Numbered from the stretch's first letter, positions 1 to 14,269 are shown. The stretch is 64,000 nt of DNA from Allolobophora icterica (GCA_963556255.1 OY744607.1:44009452-44073451); one strand, 5' to 3'. Translations and numbers: made by a program. The notes: generated by a model from the letters alone, not told the origin.

Positions 1-76
1 GGCGGTTTACTCTGCCATCTGGCGTACCCTACTGTGTTTCGAAGTATGGACTGGAGGCATTTTCGGATGGACTGAG
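1..76 (+). CDS. SDR copy A, exon 2 (3' part)
   Basis: This is the 3' end of exon 2 of a retinol/17-beta-hydroxysteroid dehydrogenase-like SDR gene whose 5' part lies left of the window. It encodes the active-site motif YCVSK (the YxxxK Tyr and Lys) and then YGLEAFSDGLR, and it ends at AG|GTTAGT, a good splice donor. The same exon end occurs at 16968 and 58350. Unlike copy B it has no stop after the catalytic Lys. Expected to splice to 2851, but a second copy of this exon end follows at 142-233. Confidence 0.75.
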
Positions 77-141
77 GTTAGTTCAAAACGAGCAAAACAA
101 AACAAAACTCGAAACAAAACAAAACAAAACTCGAATTAATC

Positions 142-233
142 GTGTCATCTATGGTAGGGCGGTTTACTCTGCCATCTGGCGTACCCTACTGTGTTTCGAA
201 GTATGGACTGGAGGCATTTTCGGATGGACTGAG
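142..233 (+). pseudogene. Tandem duplicate of SDR exon 2 end
   Basis: A second copy of the exon-2 end with the same YCVSK...DGLR coding sequence and the same GTTAGT donor, 157 bp downstream of the first. It begins a little earlier in the exon than the window does, at the VSS segment carrying the catalytic Ser. If the first donor is used this copy is intronic. It arose by tandem duplication of exon end plus intron start. Confidence 0.7.
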
Positions 234-270
234 GTTAGTTCAAAACGAGCAAAACAAAACTCGAATTAAT

Positions 271-1004
271 CGAAAATGGCCCAGCAGAACTCATTTGGTT
301 TAAGTTGTTGGTCTCAGATGAGTTAATTTCTGTAACCCAATGAAGCCAAAGAGATATAACTGAACCTATAGCTAGTTCAGTACCTGACGTTTCTTTTGCA
401 CCGGCACCAATCTATATTAATAAAGCGAGAATTCTGTGTGTGCGTGTGTGCGTGTGTGTGTCTGTCTGTCTGTCTGTTTGACCGGGCTTAACTTCTACAA
501 TTTTGCACCTTTTCACTCGAAACCTTCACTACTGTGTTGGCCTCGGCTTCGGTCACCCAGTGGAGGGGTTCGCGCCCCCCGTTTTCACCCCTACCATGGT
601 GAAAATCCCCCAAACTCTACCCACCCGACCGTCCATCACACGCAAGCTCGCCTATTCCACTGCGAAGCGGTTCTATTTATGGCGCCGGTATTCCCCAACG
701 TCATTAATAATGCGCCTAACGACACCGCGGTTCTATTTATCGCGCCGGTATTCCCCAACGTCATTAATAATGCGCATAAGTTGTTTACTTTCGCACAATA
801 TTTAATGACGATCGATTCGAAGTATATTCATCGTTTTACAGCAAAATTTTAACACATGTATGTTCAAAGACAAAGATCTAAATTATTTACAGTATATGAA
901 ACAACCAGTCTGCTTTACTAAGGGCGAGGCCGACTACAGACCGGCAGTGAGCGCTAGATTTCTGGCGTTTTCTTTAACACGCCAACGCCCGGTTAACCCT
1001 CTTC
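271..1004. other. Intron 2 of SDR copy A, left part
   Basis: No gene seen. It holds a TG/CTGT microsatellite at 435-480 and a 60-bp unit starting GGTTCTATTTAT repeated at 669 and 729. A C-rich stretch at 560-650 has no recognisable coding content. Confidence 0.6.
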
Positions 1005-1725
1005 GACTGCGAAGCAGTCAGTCCACGGAGACTGCGAAGCAGTCTCCCCACAGGCCGCCAGACGGCACAGGGGCCTCCAAGACTGCGAAGCAGTCGCCGC
1101 CAGAGGGCGACTGCGAAGCAGTCAGTCCACGGCACAGGTCGCTAGACGCCAGAAGGCGTATACAAGACTGCAAAGCAGTCTCCGCTGTACGCCAGAAGGC
1201 GTCTACAAGACTGCGAAGCAGTCTCCCCCACAGGTCGCCACACGCCACAAGGGCCTCCAAGATTGCGAAGCAGTCGCCGCCAGAGGGCGACTGCGAAGCA
1301 GTCACTCCACGGCACAGGTCGCTAGACGCCAGAAGGCGTCTACAAGACTGCGAAGCAGTCTCCGCCAGAGGTCGCCAGACGCCACAAGGGCCTCCAAGAC
1401 TGCGAAGCAGTCGCCGCCAGAGGGCGACTGCGAAGCTGTCAGTCCACGGCAGAGGTCGCTAGACGCCAGAAGGCGTCTACAAGACTGCGAAGCAGTCTCC
1501 GCCAGACGTCGCCAGACACCACAAGGGCCTCCAAGACTGCGAAGCACTCGCCGCCAGAGGGCGACTGCGAAGCAGTCAGTCCACGGCAGAGGTAGGTAGA
1601 TGCCAGAAGGCGTCTACAAGACTGCGAAGCAGTCTCCGCCACAGGTCGCCAGACGCCACAAGGGCCTCCAAGACTGCGAAGCAGTCGCCGCCAGAGGGCG
1701 ACTGCCAAGATTGCCAAGCAGTCGT
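1005..1725. repeat. Hairpin-rich minisatellite (about 138-bp unit)
   Basis: About five tandem units of roughly 138 bp. GACTGCGAAGCAGTC, a 6-bp stem with a GAA loop, occurs about 17 times, mostly perfect (first at 1005, 1030, 1081, 1109). Between these lie two more self-complementary blocks: stem CAGTCGCC/GGCGACTG with a 7-nt loop, and AGACGCC/GGCGTCT with an AGAA loop. Every part of the unit can therefore fold. Open frames across it are by-products of the repeat. Confidence 0.85.
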
Positions 1726-1730
1726 TGTTG

Positions 1731-1972
1731 GTGGTGGTGTGGGGGTGGTGGTGGTGGTGGTAGTGGTGGTGGTGGTGGTGGTGGTGGTGGTGGTGGTGGT
1801 GGTGGTGGTGGTGGTGGTGGTGGTGGTGGTGGTGGTGGTGGTGGTGGTGGTGGTGGTGGTGGTGGTGGTGGTGGTGGTGGTGGTGGTGGTGGTGGTGGTG
1901 GTGGTGGTGGTGGTGGTGGTGGTGGTGGTGGTGGTGGTGGTGGTGGTGGTGGTGGTGGTGGTGGTGGTGGTG
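1731..1972. repeat. (GGT)n microsatellite
   Basis: About 240 bp of almost pure GGT/ACC trinucleotide with a few interruptions near its left end (1739-1765). It directly follows the hairpin minisatellite. It yields poly-Gly, poly-Val, poly-His and poly-Pro frames, none of which I treat as a gene. Confidence 0.95.
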
Positions 1973-2850
1973 TGAAACTTGTAACCCCGGGCAACGCCGG
2001 GTAATCCAGCTAGTTAAAAATAATTGTATATTAATGCAATGTTTTGATGTACCTGCTGACGATTGCAGAGATGGGCAATAGTTAACTAACAAATTGCTAA
2101 CTTTTAGTTAAACTTAAATTTTTAGTTAAGGATGAAATTTAACTAGAAAAACAAATAGTTTAGTTAAAACCATAGTTTAACTAATATTTTTAGTTGCTAA
2201 CTAAAAAGTGTAACTAACAATACCAGCAGCTACGCAACTATTTTCCACAATTAACACTGTCAACAACTCAACGCGACGTTTGCTTACTTATTAACACTAG
2301 GGTTGCCTCTGCATAGAATACAGTACGTAGTAAGGCGCAGTGTAAATAACGACATTGGTCTTTATCTTTATCTACTCTTTAATTGAGTTGGCTGTAGCAA
2401 AGATTTGAATTAAAGGCTACATCAGTAAAACGAGTAGTTTAGTTGTCCACGTGCTTCACTGAGGTAAAATCGAAAGAAGACGAAAGCATGTGTAAGAACT
2501 TCAGTGCAAATGTCCATTTTGTGTGAATAAGAGGATCTCTGGAAATAATTCGTCTACAACCAACTTTATGAACCGCATCAAGGCTTTAAAAAACTGGACG
2601 CACACCTCTCTCGTAAACAAATAATATGGCCGCTTGCCCCACTTTGCTAGCATAGATATAGCATGTTAACAGGTTTCTTGTAGGATGTAATTACACTTGG
2701 TTTCGATAAAGGGTTTGAACTGATTTAAAATTGACGTTTTAGTAACACACCTGTTTGAGACTGGTCATGTTTATATATTTTCCTTATATCGGTTTACTTT
2801 AGTGACAAATATGATGTTTTAATTAGTTGTATGTCTTGTATCTTTTACAG
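1973..2850. other. Intron 2 of SDR copy A, right part
   Basis: No gene seen. 2085-2225 is rich in TTAACTA/TAGTTAA repeats on both strands and starts with a hAT-like CAGAGATGGGCAA. I could not find a convincing partner end. A pyrimidine-rich acceptor TCTTTTACAG precedes exon 3. Confidence 0.5.
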
Positions 2851-3023
2851 GCGATCTCTTCGTGCATTCGGTTGTAAGGTTCTCTTAATTGAACCAGGGT
2901 TAGTCAAAACTAACATAATTGATACAGAGCGACTCGTAAAGGTATTCGAAGCCGTTTGGAGACAGACCCAGTCTGAAGGTCGGATTTACTCCTCCGAAGA
3001 CGTTGATGATGTATTTCAGAAAG
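2851..3023 (+). CDS. SDR copy A, exon 3
   Basis: Encodes RRSLRAFGCKVLLIEPG and onward to DDVFQK: the strand after the active-site helix, the IEPG motif of the retinol/steroid SDR subfamily and the start of the substrate lid. Bounded by TTTTACAG| and AAAG|GTCAGA. Same length (173 nt) as exon 3 of copy C; copy B is 3 nt longer. Confidence 0.85.
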
Positions 3024-3514
3024 GTCAGAGTTGACATTTCACAGATTACAGATTTTAATTTTACAGATTTTACAGATTTTAGAGTTGACATTTTACAGAT
3101 TTAAGATTTTAATGTTTCCTTCTGCCTTACTTGAAAATACACATGTATGACCAGTTGCAAACGGGGTAATAAATGTCTCGGCTATATATTATATATCGTG
3201 TTGCAAAGACATGTAATTCAAGCAACTTGCTTGAGTTAAACAGAGCGGCGAAGCTAGGTGGAAAAGGATTGAGATTTATCCACTGTCCTTTCCTGCCATT
3301 CTATCCAGCTGAGCCCTCTTCTACTGTACCTCTTCTTCCACTTTGTCCCAAAGCGGGTTCGTCAAATCAGGTGTTGCTGCGGTTTGTTCAGTCGCCATTG
3401 TTAAGTCAGCTTACCCGTAGCTGTTATTATCAATTATCAACTGCGCCAAATACGAATTATTTCTCGCTCCCTGTCTCATGGTGCTACTTTCATCCTTATC
3501 CAATATCCATGCCT

Positions 3515-4235
3515 TTGTAACAAGCAGGCTGGATCACTGCAGTTCGATCTTGGTTCTGCCGCTTGGATTAATGTACCTGCTATAGAGTTGCTGTACTGGT
3601 TTGGCGCTGTCTCATAGGCTGAGCCCCGGCTTATCTGTGTGAGCTCTGCCGTCCGGTCTCTGATTGAGTTTGCCGGTGTCCCGAGATATTCTATCCCCCC
3701 TAAAGCGTATCCCCCCGGATGGAATAAACCGGTTTAGAGTATCCGGTGGGATGAACCATTCTATCCCCCTCGTCATACGCATCACGATAGCCTCGACGAA
3801 ATGCCAGTCAAAATCACCAAAAACAAAGTAAATTGATTTCAGGTCGACGTACAAACTAAAGATACGCAATTCAAAAATTTTATGTGTGCAATAAATCCAA
3901 ACAGTACGACTGAATACACTTAAAAACCGCCAAAAATGCAAACTAAATCGAATACTCCATTTCGCTAAGGGGGATACGCATGTATGGGGGATACTCTATT
4001 TCGTGACACCGGCGTGCCCTTAGATCTTCTTATGGGTTTGCTCCACAATTAGGCAACGCCAGGCTTTCTCTATTGCTGGGCCCTCCATTTGGAATGGTCT
4101 TAGTTAGAGATTCGCCTACTCCCCAGAGGTAACAGGTCTGCTTTTCACAAGCTGCTCAAGTCTAATCTCTATTACCATGGCTGGGTGGGAGCGCTTTTGA
4201 GTAGGTTTCTTGAAGGTGCGCTATATTAAATTTCC
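3515..4235 (+). mobile_element. LINE 3' end (CR1/L2-like), broken
   Basis: A conceptual reading gives VTSRLDHCSS, a typical reverse-transcriptase C-terminal segment of non-LTR elements, and downstream GPPFGMV, matching the C-terminal 'GP..WN' block. It ends with the tail GAGCGCTTTTGAGTAGG...AAGGTGCGCTATATTAAA, also seen in the LINE at 33918-34215. Stops and frameshifts are present. Subfamily not fixed. Confidence 0.6.
3672..4013. mobile_element. MITE inserted in the LINE fragment
   Basis: A 342-bp segment with inverted ends: the left end GCCGGTGTCCCGA is the complement of the right end TCGTGACACCGGC with few mismatches, and the match continues through GCGTATCCCCC. Both sides carry GC, a possible 2-bp target duplication. 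Removing it rejoins the LINE reading (attgagttt to gcgtgccc). Superfamily unknown. Confidence 0.65.
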
Positions 4236-4720
4236 GAATGAATGAAGTAAGGGTCTGAAGCAAATTATTCTGAAAATTTGTAACATTATGGGTTACACAG
4301 ATTTCTAGTTCTTTTGTGTCTGCTGGATTATGTTCTAATTAAATTAATAACTTTAAAAAAATTTAACTAGGAGTAACGAAAGCACGATGAACTTCAGTTC
4401 TCGTAGGTTTTTGTGAGAGCTCGAGTAACACGTAACGCTGTAGCGATCGCAAGTTACTTAATTACAACAATATTTTTACCATTGTTGTGCGCATTTATCT
4501 ATTAGTTAGCGTGCTGGACTGTCAACTCCAATAGAGGTCGGGATTTCAAAATCTACACCAGTGCATTTGTGGATTTACACAACTGCTTTCTTGCAAAATG
4601 AGTTGCAGCACAGTTGAAGTTTTGAGCAATTTAAATTTGCAGAAACTTAAGTTTTAAGTTTTCAGATCAACTTGATAGGCTGTATCTTTATTGATATAAT
4701 TTTTTCTCTCCTGAATTTAG

Positions 4721-4962
4721 AACGCGAGAAGTTATCCAGACAGATTACTGGTTTTCGGGGTTTTGCTAGCATCGATGACGTCATAGACGCTTACGAGCAC
4801 GCCTTGTTCGGGTTCTTTCCAAGAACCAGATACGTTGTCGGCATTGACGCTAAGATTCTACTATTTCTCCAGATGATTCCGGAATGGTTTTCCGACTGGG
4901 TTGTATGCCTTTTGTTACCTTCTTCAGTGTCATACGAGGTTCGATATCTGAAGGGGACATAG
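4721..4962 (+). CDS. SDR copy A, exon 4 (last)
   Basis: Starts after CTGAATTTAG and joins exon 3 in phase (K-E-R-E-K-L). It encodes the C-terminal part with ASIDDVIDAYEHALFG and FPRTRYVVGIDAKILL, the region that follows the substrate loop in RDH/HSD17B6-type SDRs, and ends with EVRYLKGT before TAG. 242 nt, the same as in copies B and C. Nothing in exons 3-4 of copy A is broken. Confidence 0.85.
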
Positions 4963-5777
<815 letters not shown>

Positions 5778-6429
5778 ATATATATGTTTATTAGCTAAAT
5801 TGGACATGAAATAAATATAAAATTAAACAAGAAAATTTTGAAATAAATGTTTTATGGTAGTACTATGTAGCATGTAATAACACTTCTATGATGTAGGGCG
5901 CGTTTGTATCATTAAAGCGCAGTGGAGAGATTAAGATTACACACATAGTTATATTATAATTAAGAAAATGCCTCTGACTAAAAGTAGACATTTTTCTGGT
6001 GCTAGTTAGCACTGGTTTCTGAAACGCTTCTGTGATCAATTGTGCCTTTTCCATTCACTAATTGCTTCTGTATTGTTTATGCCAGCTAGCGCTAACTAGC
6101 TCCACGCGGATTCTTTGAGGATTAGACCTACCACTGGAATTGTGTTGGATATATTGGTCGTTCAATATTATTAGCGTCAGACGTATCAGAGAAGTATTAG
6201 CTATACAAGTCTTGCAAGGAGTTAAAAACAATTAATGGGATTAACTATAAGTGTAGTGTACTGGCTTCCTGATACGAGCTGGATTAGGCCTACCCTTCAA
6301 CTGGTTTCAACTGATATGAGCTTACGCATTATTTTTTGTGATTCTTTTGATGCGAATTAGGCCTATCATTCATCCATTCATCTGGCATAATTTATTAGTT
6401 GTTTATTATTGTTAGTCGGTGTCATGTTA
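5778..6429. other. No gene seen
   Basis: AT-rich unique sequence. Two copies of TAGGCCTA at 6285 and 6358. No coding or repeat family recognised. Confidence 0.5.
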
Positions 6430-6437
6430 CTACCTGG

Positions 6438-7047
6438 CAAGGTGCGACCGTACGTACGGTACGTACGTTATTTTTTCTATGACGTACGTACAGTACGCGT
6501 ACGTTATTATGCCGTACGTAACGTACGTTACCGTACGTTCACATCAGTTCATGACGAAAATAAAATACCTAATATTATGCACAAGAAAAGTCAATAATAG
6601 TTGGTGATTGACGGTCGTAAACAATTTTAACCATTACATGGCTGTTCAATGATCTCTACTTTCAAACTTTTAAATTCCAAATTGCTAATATTCTGTCTAT
6701 TGTATAGGCCCACCTAGTGTGAAGAATGTTAAGATTTTACGGCACACTTTTTAAAATAGTCAGTGCCAGTGGTAATTTTATTGGTAATTTTATTGGTAAT
6801 ACTAAATTTCGTAAATAAGTAGGCCTCCTTACGGTGAGACTAATAGGCTACTGTAGAGCTAAACTGATCAGTTTTGACGTACACGTACGGTACGCGTACC
6901 TTATAAGGCTATAGTTATATTGGGGTTCTTTGTGAATGATCAGATAAATTTGTGTAATTTTTAACGTACGCGTACGTTATTTTTTTTCGATGATGTACGT
7001 ACGGTACGCGTACGTTATTCCGGGAGGTAACGTACGGTCGCACTATG
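6438..7047. mobile_element. hAT-type MITE rich in CGTACG palindromes
   Basis: 610 bp with 17-bp inverted ends (CAAGGTGCGACCGTACG against CATAGTGCGACCGTACG, 15 of 17 equal) and a perfect 8-bp target duplication CTACCTGG at 6430-6437 and 7048-7055. Both subterminal parts are packed with self-complementary ACGTACGT, GTACGCGTAC and CGTACG blocks. An 8-bp duplication is the hAT hallmark. No transposase. Confidence 0.88.
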
Positions 7048-7055
7048 CTACCTGG

Positions 7056-7944
7056 AATAGGGAAGTCATAATGTGGCCTTTATGGATGCATGCAATCAGG
7101 TCATACAAAAGAGTTTGCAAATCAGTGTTACATAAAATATTCGTGGATGGATGAATGATTTAATGGGCTAACAGACGAGTAGATGTTTCTATCTGTCTGT
7201 CTGCCTGTCTGCCTGCCTGCCTGTCTGTACGCACATATGTGTCTTTATGTGTTTGGCTGTTCGGGTTCCCTCCCTCCCTTCCTCTCCCTCTCCCTCTCCA
7301 CGCTCCCTCTTCCTCTTCTTAATCAAGTGCTAGCGAACCGTTAATGAAGGAAAAACAATACTCTGGTTCCGAAGGTACTATAGCTGCTAGCATAGTGGCT
7401 CAGCAGCACAAGAGTGGCTGAAGCAGCCAGCCGTGGCAGCAGTCATTGTGATTATTGAGCTGCGTTCAGGAATAAGACCGTCTAGATCCAGTAGAGCTGC
7501 CTGGGCAACCAAAAGCATCTGTACAAGAGCAGCTGAAGCTAGGAAATTTACCAGCAGCATAACACCTGAAATACCAGTCTATAGATGCATAGCAGAGAAA
7601 CTGCCTATTAGCAGGATCCTTTAGCTCAGAATTAGCCGACAGTTTGCAGACGATGATGATTATAGCAAGAGCAGCTGCCATGTGGCCGAACCAGATCAGC
7701 CTACACGAACTGAGAGCGATGGATGGATGGATGGATGGATGGATGAATAAGCAAATGGGCTAAAGGGTCATCCATAAAGGACGTCCGCAAAATATGACCT
7801 ACTTTTGACCGCTCCTTCCCCTTGAGTCCTTCCTAACACATAGGTGTCTAGCCCATCCTACTAATAAGCCTATACGTCATTATATATAGCCTGTATATAT
7901 ATATATATATATCAGCCTGTATATATATATGTATATATATATAT
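7056..7944. other. Simple repeats and unique DNA
   Basis: Holds CTGT/CCTG repeats (7188-7230), a CCCTCT-rich stretch (7260-7320), a CAGC-rich segment without convincing coding content (7385-7700), (GGAT)n at 7718-7746 and broken (AT)n tracts at 7894-7944. At 7766 GGGTCATCCATAAAGGAC resembles one end of the 33207-33681 element, but I found no matching second end. Confidence 0.6.
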
Positions 7945-10360
<2,416 letters not shown>

Positions 10361-11203
10361 TTCTGCGGCGTTGGATAATTTTGTTAACGCCTTTGTCGAT
10401 GTCAAATGTGCTATAAATAGACACGAAGAAATGTATATCTCAGTTTCAATTGTTCTATAGATAGACATGTGCCTAGAGTGAGAAGTCATTCAAATTAATT
10501 CATAGTGAGCCTGAAGTCAGTGGCCAGTTTTATATTTTGTATATTACCAGTGCACTTACATGGCATTCTACAGAGCTTTCACCCATAAGTAAAATAGCTT
10601 AAAACGACCTAGTAGGTCTTATTAAGGCAGGGCATTCACAAGTAATATCAGCGCTCGTGAATAGGTTGGTGCCCTGTGGTTGGACTTCGAGTGGCGCTTT
10701 AGAAGTTTGGAGCTTACGATTACGATTACTAAAGATACAGCGATCCAACAGCTTATATATGCTAAAACGATGTCGGAACAGCTATAACATTAAATTGTTT
10801 AGGTTATTGTGAAAAGAACCCGTCCGTAAGAAGTTTTCAGTTGTTTGATTTAGGAGATAACAGAAATCCCATTGCTCATGTGGATGGTGGAATTCGATCG
10901 AATGCTACTACTGAATATTTGTTTTCCTGAATATATTATGTGTGAACTTGATGGAGTCGAGCAGCCGCGATTTTGTGTTCACTACAAATTAAGCGCAAGG
11001 TAGGCCCTATTCAGTTCCCAATGATTGGCAACTAGTACGAATGTTAGTGTGGCGAAAATGGGACCGCTGTTTTATATTTTGTGCTGGCGCCTTTGTGATT
11101 GACGCCAACAAAATTTGGCGAACTTTTAGCCGAAAACGACGTCGAAATTCATTGAGTTATTTTTAGATTGTCGCCAGAGGTAAATTGGCGAACTTTTGGA
11201 CAG
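10361..11203. other. No gene seen
   Basis: Unique sequence with scattered TTGGCGAA/TCGCCA motifs that continue right of the 11212-12472 insertion. No coding content recognised. Confidence 0.5.
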
Positions 11204-11211
11204 ATTCTGCT

Positions 11212-12472
11212 TAGTCCCCGGCGCCGCCGCCATCCGCCGCCGCCGCCGTTAAGCCCTCAAGTCGAAACCAGTCGCTAAGCTATCGACTGCTAGCGACTTC
11301 GTTCACTTAATATTTTGCTTGTTGTTTTAATCGCGGTTTCCAAGTTTCGATATGACGAAGACATCAGCAGCAGGACATGAGCAACACTTACAATATATAT
11401 AGGCCTACAATATTCGTTTGGTGAGGAAAACAAGCTGACAAGCCGCAACTTGGTACATTATAGATAGAGTTTGCTCTATTAGTAAGAGTTCTTATACAGA
11501 ATACGGAGGATATAGTTGTTGTTGTTTTTTTTGGTTAAGTGAATTTATGCATTCTATTACAAAGATGGTGTTGATGATTACGAAGAGGGGGATAAGCAGG
11601 GTGAGAATTGTCGGGGATATGGGGGTTCAACCCCATAGGCTTCCTTATGACCGCCAAAGTTAAGTATTCATTGCACATCCCAGGAGGTCGTTTCCAAGCC
11701 TTCAGTTACGCTGGTGTGATTTAGCATTATATGATTCTGAATCTCTGACAAAGTGAAGAAATTTCCATGATGTGTCATGTATGCAGTTTTGAATTTTGTC
11801 AGCAAAGGATTTGATTTTGATTCGGGTTCGACTTGCAAAACTGCTAGCGCTGAAATCTGCTGCTTTCAAATTTCGCTGACATTTTGCAATTATTCAACTC
11901 CACATGGATCAAAATCTAACCCATAGTCATTTCCCTACAATTCTCACACTGGGAATAAGTGCCAGAGTATAAGATTCCGTTCTTTGCTAACTGATTGAAA
12001 GATGCACGCATCAGCAGTTTCGGCCAACTGCATGGTTAGCCGTAAGATCGGGAACTTCTATAAATTCTCCTCGCTTCATTTGATTTATAAAACACTCAAT
12101 TTCACGAATTCACAATAACATTAAGTTTTACAGTCATCGATCTGTCCCCTGTCAGCATGCCCACATGAAGCGGAGCCCATATTCCCATACTGGACCCGTA
12201 AAGAGACAATATGGGTTCCATCAAATGTCCACGGAAATGATAGCACGGTCAGTACAGTATGCGGTAAAATGTACTATATTGTTAGGTAATCAGGTATGTC
12301 CAATAGACATAGCTGATTACGTGAGAAGTCGATAGCAAGTCGCTAAGTCAGTCGATAAGTCTAAGCGACTTAGTCAGTCGATAAGCATGCGACTTAGTCG
12401 ACTAAGTCGCTAAGTCAGTCGCTAACTCATCAAGTCAGTCGCTAACTCCTTAGCGACTGACTCCGGGGACTA
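11212..12472. mobile_element. hAT-type non-autonomous element
   Basis: 1261 bp with perfect 10-bp inverted ends TAGTCCCCGG/CCGGGGACTA and a perfect 8-bp target duplication ATTCTGCT at 11204-11211 and 12473-12480. The right subterminal region (12320-12460) is an array of short GTCGCTAAGTCA/TTAGCGAC-type units in both orientations, with related units at 11260-11300 on the left. Such arrays are a plausible transposase-binding region. Internal DNA has no transposase. Confidence 0.85.
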
Positions 12473-12572
12473 ATTCTGCTTACAGTTTACATTTTGGCGA
12501 AATAATTATGTCGCCAGGCCGAATTGACCATGCAATTATTTTATGGCGAAGATTTGTGACAATTTGGCTCCA

Positions 12573-13420
12573 GAAGTGGGACACGACGCAACATTAGGCC
12601 TACGCTTCGATTTATAATGATGACTATTACGAATTTACGATTTATCGTTATTGATTGCTTCGTTTATTTAGGTAAGTATTTGGTAGGCCTATTTTCTGTT
12701 GAAAGTTGTGGACACGATATACGGGACGCCTAATCTATAAGCGATGGAGAACTCTGGCAAAGTTGTGTAAAAATCCAGTGTAAAGACTTCAGAGACGACG
12801 TTCTCATAGTAATGAATCGCCAAACAATGGTCGATTCGAAACAATATCAAGTAATCAAATGCGACAGTGAATGTCGTTTGCTGACTACTGAGACAATCTT
12901 GCTGTTATATTCAGTATTATTGTGTCATTCGAATTGTCTTACAGTGAAGAGTCATTCGCATTACGGCATTTTCAAATGGAAAAATCACTGGAACAGTTTC
13001 TAGGACAACCAGGAGTGTCAGAATATGCTATTGGTCGTACGAAAATGGGTAAAAAGTTCTGTTGAAACATGAATACATGCCAAATATTGTTGCATATGTA
13101 AAAAATTAATTAAAACAGAATTATAGAGTTACTGGCTGAAGCTGTTGAAGATGCTACCGACATTCTATGCTAGGAATAAATAATGCCGTGTAATGTGCCA
13201 AAGTGCAAATTGCATCTATAATGTAATTTTAATTCGTACCGAGTATTTATAAAAGCGCCGTTTTCTCGAGACTCTCCCAACCCAAATCAGTGCTGTCACT
13301 GACTTAATAAAATGGTCTTCAGTATGTGATTACTGGTTATATGACGGTATTTTATGTCCTCATTAACACGTTAACGACGAGCGTGCACTAAAAAAACTAA
13401 TCCTCTCGTCGTTAAAGGGT
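12573..13420. repeat. Duplicated host segment (matches 30718-31410)
   Basis: Shared blocks include GACACGACGCAACATTAGG (with one change), GTTGTGGACACGATA, AAGACTTCAGAGACGACG and CACTGGAACAGTTTCTAGGA. It is the next part of the duplication unit after the SDR downstream flank. In the other copy the foldback element lies just before it. Small insertions distinguish the copies. Confidence 0.75.
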
Positions 13421-14190
13421 TAACTGTACATATGTTTTGCGTTAGGTTTTAAAATGGTTTATTACTGATAGGCACCACGTTTTGCAGCTTCCGAATGAAT
13501 GGCAGACAATGTTCACATGATCAAAGAACGAGTCACTTCTCAGCGCATGCTGAATTTGTTCCTGCCGCAGTTTTCAGATGAAGGCAGCAACGAGAGGGCT
13601 AGAGAAAGACCGGTGGTCACATTCTTGTACGACTGGAAAATTGAAGTTGGAGGTAGGAAAACGTGTAGGAAAAACGTGTATTATAAATGCTGACTGAATA
13701 GAATAATATAATATATACAATAATAATCATAATAAAATATATTCGTGTCTATTGACAACTTTTCAAGCTCCCTGGCAAACCGCAGTAAGTAACATTGAAA
13801 CATAATGACAGTACAATTATCAAGATCTTATAGAACAGACGTCTTTGCGGCCTGTAAGGCCCCCGCTCATTTTACAAGTGCCCGCTGGTCGTAATTGGTT
13901 AAGCTGATCTTTGGGGACTACTAGCGCTATTTTTACGATTGGCAAAGAAGGCAGCTATAGCTTGCTAAGTTCCTGCGTATTAAACTAATGGAAATTGTTT
14001 AAATAATATATTTGTGTTCTCAGATTTGGTCTTATCTGGATTTCTGATTTGATTTAGAAATGAAGCAACTCGTATTACTGCAATGCTATATAATGTTGAT
14101 TATGAGTAATGCCGTGTAATGTGCCAAAGTGCAGATTGTATCTGTAATGTAACTGTTATCGAAAATTTATAAAAGCGCAGCTCAACGATT
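13421..14190. other. No gene seen
   Basis: Unique AT-rich DNA. A segment at 13180-13320 recurs at 14110-14270 (GCCGTGTAATGTGCCAAAGTG and the GACTTAATAAAATGGTCTTCAG end), so a short element or LINE tail is present twice. Confidence 0.5.
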
Positions 14191-14227
14191 CAGATCTCGA
14201 GGCGCTCCCAACCCAAGTCAATGCTAT

Positions 14228-14269
14228 CCATTTTATTAAGTCAGTGATATCACTGACTTAATAAAATGG
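14228..14269. repeat. 42-bp perfect palindrome
   Basis: The 21 bases from 14228 are the exact reverse complement of the 21 bases ending at 14269, with the axis between GAT and ATC and no spacer. Its right half is also found alone at 13293-13315, so one half was added by inverted duplication at the end of a LINE-like fragment. Confidence 0.95.

Larger units (their letters stand above)
1..270 (+). repeat. 157-bp tandem duplication across a splice donor
   Basis: Positions 1-110 recur at about 158-267 with a 157-bp offset, including the coding end, the donor and an AAAAC-rich intron start. The extra AAACAAAACA units between the copies look like local slippage. Confidence 0.8.
3024..4720. other. 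Intron 3 of SDR copy A
   Basis: The outer parts align with intron 3 of copies B (18431-19141) and C (59257-60062). The middle is longer because of a LINE fragment (about 3515-4235) that itself carries a MITE. A 15-20 bp ACAGATTTTA motif repeats at 3040-3110. Confidence 0.6.

Noticed and set aside
1005..1725. CRISPR-like array
   Set aside because: Regular palindromic repeats, but the spacers are also repeated and the DNA is animal; it is a minisatellite.
1439..2092. Long poly-His, poly-Gly, poly-Pro and poly-Val frames
   Set aside because: All are translations of the (GGT)n microsatellite joined to the hairpin minisatellite; no start context, no homology.
7433..7681. Opposed short frames in the CAGC-rich segment
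   Set aside because: No conserved motif, composition-driven; no splice context.
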